Of a stretch of DNA of 64,000 nucleotides, positions 12,498 to 22,500 are shown one piece after another (the first letter of the stretch is position 1; the number at the start of each line of letters is the position of its first letter). The stretch spans positions 310,001 through 374,000 of the forward strand of contig MCFL01000019.1 of NCBI GenBank assembly GCA_002102555.1, in the 5' to 3' direction. The DNA comes from Catenaria anguillulae PL171 (Eukaryota; Blastocladiomycota; Blastocladiomycetes; Blastocladiales; Catenariaceae). The notes beneath the pieces were generated by a model. It searched no databases and had not been told where the DNA came from. It worked only from the letters and a program-made list of their open reading frames with translations. The translations under genes and the position numbers were made by a program.

Positions 12498-14439
12498 GGT
12501 GAGAGGGTGGGAGTCAAGGGTGCGTGTGAGGTATTGATGTGTCGTGTCTGACGTGAAGTCGCAGGGTCGATTAGTTACAGTTGATAGTATGGTGGGTCTG
12601 GGCGGGAAGGGACAGCTTTTGTACTTGGGCTGTCGCCTAAACCGATGCTGCTCCGAGCGATTGGTACATATGTACTCTCTAACCACCAGGCGATTATCGC
12701 CCGCTCAGGCGCTCATTTGGTTCGTTATTTGTTCCTATGGATGCGGATGGAATCAACGAATGAGAGCTCAACCGCCAGCGCCAACAAATACCCATGTGGC
12801 CAGTATTCAGTGGATGCAAGCAGCTCTTCGCTTGCTGCCCGTCCTTGATCGAGGCCGCTTGTGCCAAAGTGCGAGTGATAACTGCCAAATGCCACGCGAC
12901 AAGGGAAAGCGATTGCTGTTCCCATCCACATTTTTCACGCGTTCCTTTCTGCGTGCAACCAGGCCATGTGTGTGCGCCACGGGCAAATGCTGCTGGGGCT
13001 GGGCTGGTGTGCGCAACTCGGTCGACCCTCCATGAGTTCTCACGCTCTGGGCTGAGCAAAGAGGCGCAAACAGAGCGCTTGAACCTCAGCTCAAGGTGCA
13101 GACTGACGCGACCAGCGACCGTGCACGTGACCATGTCGCAATCTCTGGAAATGACTGCGTCTCATTTCTTGCCCGTCATGATGTCCCGTTCATCGCTCAT
13201 CACGCAAGAGGAGCGCGCAGGCTGGTGTCTCTCTGGAATGAGTTTCTGGAACTGGAGCCAACTTCATGAGTTCAAGCTGCATTTCGGACGCCAAACATGC
13301 TTGCAATGACTGCTACAACGGCTGCATGCATCAAAAGCACTCAGAGACGCCCTGGCTTGAAGCATGCCAATAGCTACTCGTCGGTACTTACCCTACCGTT
13401 GGGAGCCCGCTGTTTGGTAAACTACGATATGACATTCATCCATGAACGGCCACCTGGGAAATTGGCGATGGGTGTCGGCCGTCAAACACCGCAACTCGTA
13501 TACATGCCAAAGAACGGAGGCTGGGTTCTCGCCCAGCGGGTGAACATCTACGGAGCAGTACTCCGCACCACAGCGCAAACAGGAACGTTATCCACGTCGA
13601 TAGAGTCCATAGCGAGACTTCACCCATGCTCCGTGTCTCACTCGATCACCGAACGGTTCATGCGCGGCACACAGCACGGAACCACCTACTAGTATGCGCA
13701 GGTTGACTCAGGTTGACCGCTTCTCGCCTCCAACTTTTCCCTTCTTCTCAGTTTCGTACAGTGAATACCATTAGCCAGTCATTCTTCCACTCACAAATCG
13801 AACATGTCTTCCTCTCTTCCTTTCCTCAACCATGATAATTTGCAGGCCGACACTCGCGACTCACAAGCGCAGCACCAGCACGAGTCATCCAACCTCGCTT
13901 CAATTCGTGGACCAATCGGGACCTCGTCATTCGACGGAGACGCATGGACGAGAACAAGATGTGTAGGTACACCATGCATTCAAACCAAGGGCATTTCAAG
14001 ACCAACCACCACGACAAACCGCGTTTGCCAGCCTGGGGTCGTGTGCCTCAACGCGCACCCAATCGGTCCGGTTTCCCTCGTAGGGGATGCAATGCACGGC
14101 ATCGACCCCCGTCATTTTCGAAGCAGCCGAAGTCAAGGTCAAGTCAAAGATGCCGTCAGTCAAGATCAACCTGCGAATGGATCCGCTTGAACTGGCGCAC
14201 TGCAGTCTGGGCAGCCATAAGGAAGTAAACGCCATCCAAGCCTTTTGATCAGAGAAAGTGGTGGGGTGGGGATCTCTACATGATGTTGGTGGATGAAGAG
14301 GCTCGTTGAACCATCGCAAGACAGGGAGGATGTATTAATTTATGTATGAGCCACACAAGCAAAGGAGTGAGAAGAGCACAAGTTGACGAGAATGACTCAC
14401 TCGGTGGCAACCAACCCACATCCAAAGCTTGAGCCAAGT
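12498..14439. other. Gene-poor region with weak ORFs
   Basis: Nearly 2 kb upstream of MTHFR. The only ORF with a plausible start context is plus-strand 13804-14190 (128 codons, no recognisable domain). An overlapping minus-strand frame at 13996-14319 is equally anonymous. It adjoins a retroelement fossil, so part of it may be decayed element sequence, but I cannot show that. Confidence 0.4.
13804..14190 (+). CDS. Doubtful small ORF, no recognised domain
   Basis: 128 codons starting in a reasonable context (a pyrimidine-rich leader ending CGAAC before ATG). The composition is Ser/Gln/Arg-rich with no membrane segment or motif I know. It sits just before the Ty3/Gypsy fossil. It may be noise or the 5' part of a disrupted gene. 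Only transcript evidence would make it real. Confidence 0.15.
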   Translation: MSSSLPFLNHDNLQADTRDSQAQHQHESSNLASIRGPIGTSSFDGDAWTRTRCVGTPCIQTKGISRPTTTTNRVCQPGVVCLNAHPIGPVSLVGDAMHGIDPRHFRSSRSQGQVKDAVSQDQPANGSA

Positions 14440-15033
14440 GGGGCTAGTATGTATCTCGCTGGCATTCGCTTCAAACTCCACACCGACCATGCAGCGCTCG
14501 CTCACATATTTACTCAGCGCAAACTGTCGCCCATGCTCGAGCATTGGCTCGACGAGCTCCTCGAGTCCGACTTTGAAGTAGAACACTTGCCCGGCGTCCT
14601 CAACGTACTCCCCAACTGCCTCTCTCGACTCTACTCGGTTGGCGATTCCGATCCGCAGCTCGCCCGTCGGACTCTTTGTGGCCGTGCCGTGGGTCATGTG
14701 TCGTCAACGCCCTCGTCAGGCTCTGTGGAGGGTGGAGCCGTTCCAGTCCATCGTCCTCAAGGGCTTGATTTAGACTCGGATTTCACTCCTGCAGATCCCA
14801 ACTTTGCCGTTGCCGCCATTGCAACAACCGCTCCCAGTGCACCGCCCGTGCTCTGCTTGATCGGCTCACTGCCTCCACCGCCATTGTCCTGCCGAGATCT
14901 GGCTGCCCGCGCCGAGCTCATGGCAAAAGTCGTGTGGCCCGCGGTCAGCGAGCGCGCGTCGGGATTCTCGGCTCAAGTCCCGTCAAAGTTCGGTCGCGCA
15001 CGCACAAGAGAGGTCAGCTGGATGTGTTGCTAA
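14440..15033 (+). mobile_element. Ty3/Gypsy-type LTR retrotransposon fossil: Pol RNase H fragment
   Basis: A short piece of Pol. The RNase H end is recognisable by YLAGIRFKLHTDHAAL, a QRKLSP..EHWLDEL core and the EVEHLPG..N..P..LSRLY closing motif typical of Ty3/Gypsy elements. The rest of the frame to 15033 would be the RNase H-integrase linker. No reverse transcriptase core, integrase, Gag or LTRs were recognised on either side, so it is an incomplete relic. Age cannot be dated without LTRs, but the small surviving part suggests it is not recent. Confidence 0.75.
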
Positions 15034-15720
15034 CCTGCCTCGACACGTCACAAGAAAGAGGCTTTTCTGGTTGATTCATCACATGCATGAGAGTCGTTGG
15101 AAGGGCTCCATGCATCAACTTGCATTCGCAATCTATTGTTCATCGTGTCAGAATCATCGAGCACAACGCATGCAGAAGGATGGAGCGCTGCGGAAACTGT
15201 CGACGTAGTTGACTGTTGTTGTGTGCGGCGGGTGCATGTGCTGGGGGTGCAAGTCTGAGGCTATCGAGAGTAATGATGTGCTGTTGTTGAAAAGTTTGCC
15301 GGGAGTATCGAGTAAAAATAGATTTTATACTGTTGCCGTATGAGCAGGCGAGCCTGCGAAGAGGAGCAAATAGTGCAAACATGATATGGCAGTGTGCAAT
15401 AAAATAAACGCGTCACACGCTGCACTGTCACAACCAGCTGAGTGCTCATTTCTGACATTGGTCCCGCTTGAACGGAAAACATCAACTTCACAACACATAT
15501 GTAGATGACAGAAAAGAAAGTATGGTACTGTTGGGATACTGATGAAAAGAATGAGACAAAGATGCGATGGACACAACAGCCGGGAACCAGAATGAGAAAG
15601 AAAATGAAACAATATCACGATATGGGTAAGGGAATTATGGACAAAATATACACACGCTTTGGCCCAATCACACTCCGAGACCAACGACTTGAATCCACTG
15701 CACTGCAAATGTACACGGAG
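15034..15720. other. Intergenic region downstream of DCAF6-like gene
   Basis: About 690 AT-richer bases between the retroelement relic and the DCAF6-like stop. It should include the DCAF6-like 3' UTR. No gene or repeat was recognised. Confidence 0.5.
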
Positions 15721-17979
15721 CTACTCCTCATCATCCTCGCTTTGACCTTGCTCGCCGTCGTTTTCATCTTCATCATCGTGATCCATGGCACCCGCCCCCA
15801 TCAACTCGCCCAACAACAACCTGACAAGCACCGACGCCGGCACATCCACTTGTCCCTCTGCGGCCTCGGACGCGGCACTGGCCGACCCGCCTCGAAGCAA
15901 GTCCTGCAATGAAATGTACCTTGGCTGCCCCAACTCGGCATTGCCGCCCTCGCCACGCAACTGCACCATAAACTGCGGACTCTCGTCATCCTCGTCGGCC
16001 TCACCCATCTCCTCCTCATCGTCGTCGTCGTCATCGTCATCCTCGCCATACGTCCTGAACCCCCTTCCGCTCCCAAAACACCCTCCTGACCTCACCCTCG
16101 CATTCCTCTCGATCGCCCTGGCCACGCGCTTGACCCTCTCTTCGGCATCCGGATCGGCTCTGACCTTGCGAATCTGCTCGCGGTCACACGGAGCCAAACC
16201 ATCCACAACCTCGTGTGCGGCCGCCGTGGGTGGATCGGCCGTTGGCTGAACAAGCTTGATGGAGTCGTCAATGCCCGACACGAGAATGTATGGCAGATCC
16301 GGGTGCGGCTGGACGCAGTTGACAATGTGGCCGTCGGCGCCCGGGATCACGTCCAGAAGGCGCGACGTAGCGCGGTCCCACACGTACAGGAGGCCGTCGT
16401 CGGACCCGCACAAGAGGTGGTGGGTGCCAAAAAAGTTTGCTTGTTTGATCTATGACACGAGTGAATATTTGGATATGATGTCAGCGCATCCGAGTCGGCA
16501 GCAAGTGTGCAATCGTGAGTGCTTGAGTTGTACATACCATGGTCCGCTCGTTACAATGCCCCGAATACACGCCAACAACCTGCCCATCCGTTTCTCCCTT
16601 GTTCGTCGCCCTCCCGACACTCCTCAACATGCCCGACCCACCGCCTTGCCTGGCCGTGGCCTCCCACTCTGGCCGGACCACATATACATCCTCCTCACTA
16701 AAACTCACCAAAAACTCAATGTCGTCTGCCCCGCACTTGAGCGGATCAAACCGCATATCCGTGATCTTGTGCGGGACCTGCGCCCTGCGCTTACTGCCGG
16801 CAAACGACGGTCGCCACACATAAAATGGTTCAGGTGCCAGCCCGCCGGCTCCTGCTCCGCCGCCACACGTGCGCACGTCAAAGATACACACGGAATCGTT
16901 ATTGCCCGCAATTCCAAGCCAATGCGGATGCCCAGGCACCCAATCCATACTCGCGACGCCCGCATCCGACGGCGGCCCGCCAAACAACCGCCGCAAGAAC
17001 CGCGAGCTGGACCTTGGCCCGCCGCCGCTTTCGTTTGCCCCGCGAGACGGCCGTCCGTGCAGGACAAGTCCAAAGTCGAGCAGAGTGTGGCGCGAGCACG
17101 ACGCGCCAGTACACGTGCATGCGGACCGGACACGCAGGTCGTACCGGTGGACGAGGCCGTCGTCCGAGCACGAGTAGAAGACGTGTGGCGAGCCCAAGGG
17201 GTCCAGGGCTAGGTTGTTGGTTGTGTCCGAGTGGCAGAGGAAACGGCCCGTGTGGGCTGGAGTTGAGAGCGATGCGTCGGCGAGGCGAGTGTAATGTACA
17301 GAACCTATTTACAATTCATTGAGAGCAAGCGAGTCAGTGTGAGCGGCAACTGAGCAAGGAATAGACAGTTGGACAGACCATCGGCGGCGCACGAAATGAT
17401 CTCGTGATTGCTCGTGTTGGGTAAAAACATGGCGGAAAACACATTGGACGAATGGCCCGAATGAAAGTGCGACACGGGCTCGAGCGTGGATGCATCCCAG
17501 ATGCGAATCTGTTGATCGTCGGATCCGGAAATGATGAGGTCGGCATCCTGTGACCAGTGGACTGTGTTGACGCATCCGCCGTGGCCTTGCAGCGTGTGCG
17601 CGACCTGGAGGCGGTGGGCAAATGGCGAGTAGTCGCGCACAGAAGGGATGATGGGCGGCAGGACGTGAGCAGTTGCGTGTGGGTAAGGGCGAGGGTGGCC
17701 GTATGCGTGGGATGGCTGGGTGGGGGGAGTCGTGGCAGTTCCAGTGAGGGTTGGGTGACGCGAGCGTGGGGGCGATGGGAGCGAGGCAGATGCGGTTGAA
17801 GTTGAACTGCTGTCGATTGCCTCCAAGTCGATAGGATGGAGGTCCGTGTCTGATTCAACTTGGGAAGATGACGACAGAGCAAAGCTGGCGTTGGAATTGC
17901 CGACGAGCTGCCGCAGTTGCAGGGCGCGGAAGAGCGACGGGCCTGTCGTCGCGGACGCGGTGGGACTGACCACGTTCAT
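15721..17979 (-). CDS. DCAF6-like WD40 protein (CUL4-DDB1 substrate receptor)
   Basis: Three exons: 17379-17979, 16538-17304 and 15721-16449 (698 residues), with introns of 74 and 88 bases. The first WD40 repeats are plain (LQGHGGCVNTVHWSQDADLI, DQQIRIWDASTLEPV, HSGHSSNVFSAMFLP). The C-terminal blades read across the second intron as SGHCNERTM then IKQANFFG, GSDDGLLYVWDR and IVNCVQPHPDLPYILVSGIDD, which is the distinctive DCAF6/DCAF8 signature. A split propeller with an insert and a very acidic Asp/Glu C-tail fits this family. DCAFs present substrates to CUL4-DDB1 ubiquitin ligases; the substrate is unknown. The start at 17979 is the first ATG of the conserved frame; a 5' UTR intron ending near 18023 is possible. 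Confidence 0.85.
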
Positions 17980-19133
17980 GGCAGAGAGGCCAAGCTTGGC
18001 AGCAGCGGAAGTGGCTATGGCGTCTGGAAGGAAAAAAGAAACTGTTTGAGAGAAGTCGAATGGCAATTTGCTGAGAGTGATTGAGAGACGCTGTTTATTA
18101 TTTAATTTGAATACTGTCGCACACATTGCACAATACAAAATATAAACTTCTATCACTTATTGTTTCCTTTTCCCAGTTTTGGAAAGTTGGCAATCTTGAT
18201 GAGCAACCGCATCATGACCGAAGCGACACTCAAATCATAAGTACCGAGGCCCTGGCATCTCGCAAATTGGCCCTCCATCCATCGCCAAGTCTACCGTTGC
18301 TTCTGCGCCAGTGCCGCCCGATGATTGGCAACACACGTATCATACAACCCACGCAATACCAAGTGGGCCGACGTGCGCTCCGTCGACGCGGCATCCATCG
18401 GCGTCAAGGATGGCGACACTGCACGCTCTCGGCGCTTTTGGATCGTTTCCAAGCAAACTGAAAGTATCAAAGGGAGCCGGGGCTACGAGTCTTGATCGAG
18501 CCCATTCGCGCAAGCTACGACTCTCTGTCATTCGACGAATTGCACCAATCGATCCGTTCGGGTCTGCTGGGCAAGCAACTAATCGTGTACTGCCAACGTC
18601 TCCCGAAACCGATTCTTTCCGGCGCCATGGACGGGCAAGAAACGGTGCTCATCTTTGTCAAACTATACCGAGGGAGTCAAGGAGGCTGCTGACCCCAAAG
18701 AAGTGCGCCGCGTATCGCCGCCGCATCCCTCGGCAACCAAGACGGCTGTATGCGACGTTTTTGGTTATTATTTTGGTTGTTTTGGTCGAGCTGGCCAGGA
18801 TCCTGGTCAAGGAAAAGATGTATGAAGTCATGAGCGGGAGATTCGACATGCTGCGAAGCTCAAAAATGATCGACTCGGAAGAGTGACCAAATTTGTGCGA
18901 CTCATGTCTTCAGTCAAGCAGTCCGCTTTGGATTCCGGTGTGACAAGTTGTCGTACGATGGCCACTGGCAGTGGTCTGTTTGGATCGGTTGAAGGATGCA
19001 GTGGAGTCGGCTCAAGTCAAGTTCAGCGCGAGGGAGAGGAGAGGAATGGCAAAGCGAGCCTTTCATGTTGACGCTCTCTCCAGTTGAACCGAATGCAATG
19101 ACACAATTGACTTTGTCGCCAAGACCGACCCTG
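17980..19133. other. Intergenic / possible transposon-flank region
   Basis: About 1.15 kb between the DCAF6-like start and the pogo-like relic. Short plus-strand frames at 18311-18886 and 18492-18692 read like protein in patches but match no family I know. They could be 5' parts of the decayed transposon or chance ORFs. Confidence 0.4.
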
Positions 19134-20220
19134 ACCAAGCGACCAAGCCGCTCTGCACAAGGAGTTCAGTTGCCAATTCTTTGACGGTTGTGGCAAGGCA
19201 TACGCCGCCGACTGCGACGGGTGTGGCATCTGCTGCTGCCCCGACCACCGCAACAGGCACAGGCCTAATTGTCCCAACGATCCCTCGGCAGCCGCTCCTA
19301 CACCATCGTCACCTAGGCCCGCATCATCCATGACGGCGACCATGCTGGGTGTCGAATCGCCCGATACCACCAGGTACCTCGGCCAAAACCCACATTCCGA
19401 GCCAGCTCCCAATGCCGAAGGCTCGTCTCCCCGCCCCAAGAAGCGCAAAGCGTCGAAGAAATCCAAGAAAAAGCCTGCGCTCAAGAAGCGCAAAACCATT
19501 GGCTCCAATTCCAAGCAGGCTGCCACTCCTGCCCTCACTTCCAGCGGCCAAATTCTCGCCCACTCCAAAAAGAAGCAGCTCTCGATTCTCAACTACACAG
19601 AACGGATCAAGTTGATTGACCATGTCAAGACGGCCACCACCACCAGCAACCAGTCATCCAAAACCAGCACAGAGGACAGCCAGCCAAAGACCATGTCCAC
19701 TGCGGATGCCGCGGGAGACTTGGCGGAAACGCTCAGGAGGCGGGAGGCGTGGCGCATTCATAAGGCAAGGGATGTGTTACTGTACAACGTTCCCCAGTGC
19801 GCAAGTTATCAACTGGGACCAGACCGGTGTTTATGATGCTCATGTTGGCAACCAACGCACGTTCGTATCACTTGTTCTGCTCTGTATCCACTTACCATCT
19901 CCGACTCAAGCTCACATTCTTTGCATGTTCCCTGTGTATACTTATCTATGAAATTTGCAACTTGCGCGACATCAAGATTGTCGGCAAAGAGGAAAAGCGC
20001 GCCTGTACCACTACCGTGACATCAACTTTGTCCAGCAAGCTCTTCACTTTGCATGTCGACTTTTTAGGAAAGACCATGTCTTCTGTTCCCAAGGAGGTCG
20101 ATTTGCCGCTCGCCAAATGAATTCCGTCCGGCAAAACCGGTAATCATTGGGCAAACCAAGAGACGCTTGAGCACTTTGTCAAGAGTGATATCATGCCGTA
20201 CCTTGTCGCCTAACTGGCCG
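19134..20220 (+). pseudogene. Broken pogo-like (Tc1/mariner superfamily) DNA transposase
   Basis: Pieces of a DDE transposase lie in order on the plus strand but in shifting frames. First comes a Cys/His-rich head (residues CQFFDGCG..CDGCGICCCPDH), then a very Lys-rich nuclear-localisation region (19420-19510). Next is NWDQTGVY at ~19805, the usual first catalytic Asp block of pogo/Tigger enzymes, then IKIVGKEEKRACTTTVT at ~19970 (the family's V.I.G.DDKR..T block), then HWANQETLEHFVKSDIMPYL at ~20145. Stops and frame changes separate them, and the second and third catalytic regions are not found. A spliced gene is unlikely because the joins lack good splice sites. The family call rests on the order and spacing of the three motifs. 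The element's ends and TA duplication were not located. Confidence 0.6.
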
Positions 20221-20428
20221 AAACAGGTGTCAAGGCCGTGTTGTCGATCTGCTGGTGCGTTTGTTGGGGCAATGGGGATGAGGTGACGGTGTAAGAGTTG
20301 GTCGACGCTTTGGTGGAACAAGCGGATAAAGGCGTGAGGCAAGGTGGTGTCGTGACAGGGGAGAAGGTGGCAATGGCAACTCGACTCGTCTCACGGCCTC
20401 GCACACCATTGCTCCTCCCAGCATCTCC

Positions 20429-20899
20429 ATGCCTACCCCTCCCACGCAGCTAGAGGAGCAAAAGCCTTCGATCGCAAGCAGGCCACAAGCCCCCGTCACG
20501 CCCGCGACTGCGCCCTCGATTGCGCAAAACAAAAAAGCTCGTACCCGGCCCAACCCGGCAATTGCCATTCTCGAGCAAGGGATGCGGATGCGCGACAAGC
20601 TGTCCCAAGACGAGACAGATGTGGCCAAGCGAAAGATTGACGTTGAAGAAGCCCGCCTCGAGCTTGAAAACCGCAAGTTTGAAGCAATGGTGAAAAGCGA
20701 GGATCAGGAGCGTGCGCTCAAGCGTGCCAAGTTGGCCGTTGAGAGCAAGACTGCGGAAACCCAGCGCCGGATCGACGAAATGCAAGCCGCTATGTCCATC
20801 GCGGATAGGCGGATGGCGACTTTCGGTCAATTCGCCGACGACGACCCGTCGTCGTCCTTGACCGCCGCGCAGCTGTCGGATTGTACGACCAGTATTTGA
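20429..20899 (+). CDS. Coiled-coil ORF between two DNA transposon relics
   Basis: 156 codons from ATG. The N-terminal third is Pro/Ala/Thr-rich, followed by a basic patch and a long charged heptad-like coiled coil (ELENRKFEAMVKSEDQE, ALKRAKLAVESKTAETQRR) ending in an acidic FADDDP. PIF/Harbinger elements commonly carry a second gene for a Myb/SANT DNA-binding protein with a coiled-coil C-terminus. This ORF faces a Harbinger transposase relic and could be the tail of that partner, with its Myb part lost. It could also be the C-terminal tail of the pogo-like protein. No DNA-binding domain is visible, so function is open. Confidence 0.4.
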   Translation: MPTPPTQLEEQKPSIASRPQAPVTPATAPSIAQNKKARTRPNPAIAILEQGMRMRDKLSQDETDVAKRKIDVEEARLELENRKFEAMVKSEDQERALKRAKLAVESKTAETQRRIDEMQAAMSIADRRMATFGQFADDDPSSSLTAAQLSDCTTSI

Positions 20900-20994
20900 A
20901 CCAGGCTCTCGCGAAAGATCCATGTGCCATAGTCGCATGTGTGTGTGTCACTTTAAGTTGCGCCAATAGGAATCAATACACTGCGTCCATGTAA

Positions 20995-22234
20995 CTAAAT
21001 ATTGGGGGATGAAAAAAAAACACAACAAGGATGAGAATACAAAATACAGACAGCTACAACCATCAATCTTACGTCTGACGGGAATGGTAAATAGTAGGCC
21101 ATGACTTGGTCACGCTTGCGCTGGCCAGGGATGCGGCGCCGCCGTCGTCCCTCCTCAGCATCGTCCTCCTCGACATGCAGCAGGGCCGCATGATGCGCAT
21201 CACTGACGTAGACAACGTCGTCGTCAGGCTCGTGCAACAAAAGATTGTGCAACACCACACACGCCAACACCCAATTCACTGCCTTACCAACACTCCTCTT
21301 GCCGTGAATCATGACACACAGTCCACATAGCGACTGGAACCGCATCTTGAGCACACCAATCGTGTGTTCCGCAACAACGCGAGCAGACGTCATGGCATTG
21401 TTGAATTTGGTCTCGTTTTGGTTCAGGTTGCGACCGACGGGCTTCTTGAGAACGGGAACAACTGATGTAGTCCGGGGTGTAGGCGGAATCGGCGAGGATG
21501 TACTCGGAGCGGGTGAAAAACTCGTCCGAGTTGCGGGCGAGACGGGGCTGGCCGTACACGCGCTGGTCGTGCGCGGAGCCGGGGAGGCCAATGAGGACGT
21601 ATTGGATGCGACGGCGGTGGTCTCAGACGACAGCGGCAGCGAGTGAGTAGTTGGACTTGCGATCGAAATAGTCTCCCCTCACCGTTTCGCAGGGGTTTCC
21701 AGGCAAGAGGGATGAGGGTGCCGTCGACACAGCCGATGACTTGAGGGAGGCCGTATTGTTGGAGGAAATGTTGCTTGATAGCTTGCCGCTCATGAAACGT
21801 TGGCCAAGCGACGACGGACGAGTACAGGGACAGGATAGCGGTGATGACCCGATCAGTTGATAGAATGGTGACACCCTCTGAGAGAGTCTGGGGTCAGTCA
21901 ACGTCTGAGAAGAGGCAGTCAAAGCAGGGGGCGACGAACCAGAAACAGAGCACAAACGGGCGACTTTGCCCACGCTTGAACCGTTCCCGTACGTACCCAT
22001 CCGGATCAGGGCGATGGTGAGTTGAATGTGCATGGGAAGTTGAGGCTTCTTCCCAGGCGGTGGATGAAGCACAGGATGGTCGCCCAAGAGCTCCAACAGT
22101 CGGAAGAAGCTTTGATGATACATGCGCAGCTCTTGCTTGAACCGGTGGTCGTCGAGATCGCTGAAGAGCCAGCCGACGATTCGGGGCCTTAGGTACGGCG
22201 GTTCGTTCGGCACAGTAGCGAGAGGCATGGCCAT
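20995..22234 (-). pseudogene. Broken PIF/Harbinger (HARBI1-like) transposase
   Basis: Minus-strand DDE_4-type transposase in several frames. The N-terminal helical region starts near 22234. The first catalytic block reads QVIGCVDGTLIPL near 21750. A tyrosine/asparagine strand YFDRKSNYSLAAAVV follows at ~21650, then IQYVLIGLPGSAHDQRVY at ~21570 with the second Asp. The C-terminal block VVAEHTIGVLKMRFQSL supplies the final Glu near 21370, followed by ACVVLHNLLLHE. At least two frame changes and an internal stop break it, and none sits at a convincing intron. It is probably a dead copy. Terminal inverted repeats and the 3-base target duplication were not found by eye. Confidence 0.8.
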
Positions 22235-22500
22235 TGGCCAGCGACGAGGGCGTCGTGGACGTCGTCGTCAATTTCGCGCCGGGTGCTCAGTCCAAGCATG
22301 GTGCCAAGCATGTATGTGAATAGAACGGTGGAGCATAGAGAGCACAGATGATGGAAATACCGTGACGGTAACATGGCAGGTTGGTCAGGTTGCACATGGT
22401 CAGATCGAAGGCACTGGGTTGATTGAATTGATCGCACCACTTTGATCAGCAACTTGATCTGCGTTGCAATTGCAATTGATGCATCCGCACGCACTGGCAG

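Noticed and set aside
16015-16052. TCG/TCA run as a CRISPR or structured repeat
   Set aside because: It codes on the minus strand for the acidic Asp/Glu tail of the DCAF6-like protein.
16256-17212. 318-codon plus-strand frame
   Set aside because: Opposite DCAF6-like exons 2 and 3 and spans their intron; Arg/Pro-rich shadow.
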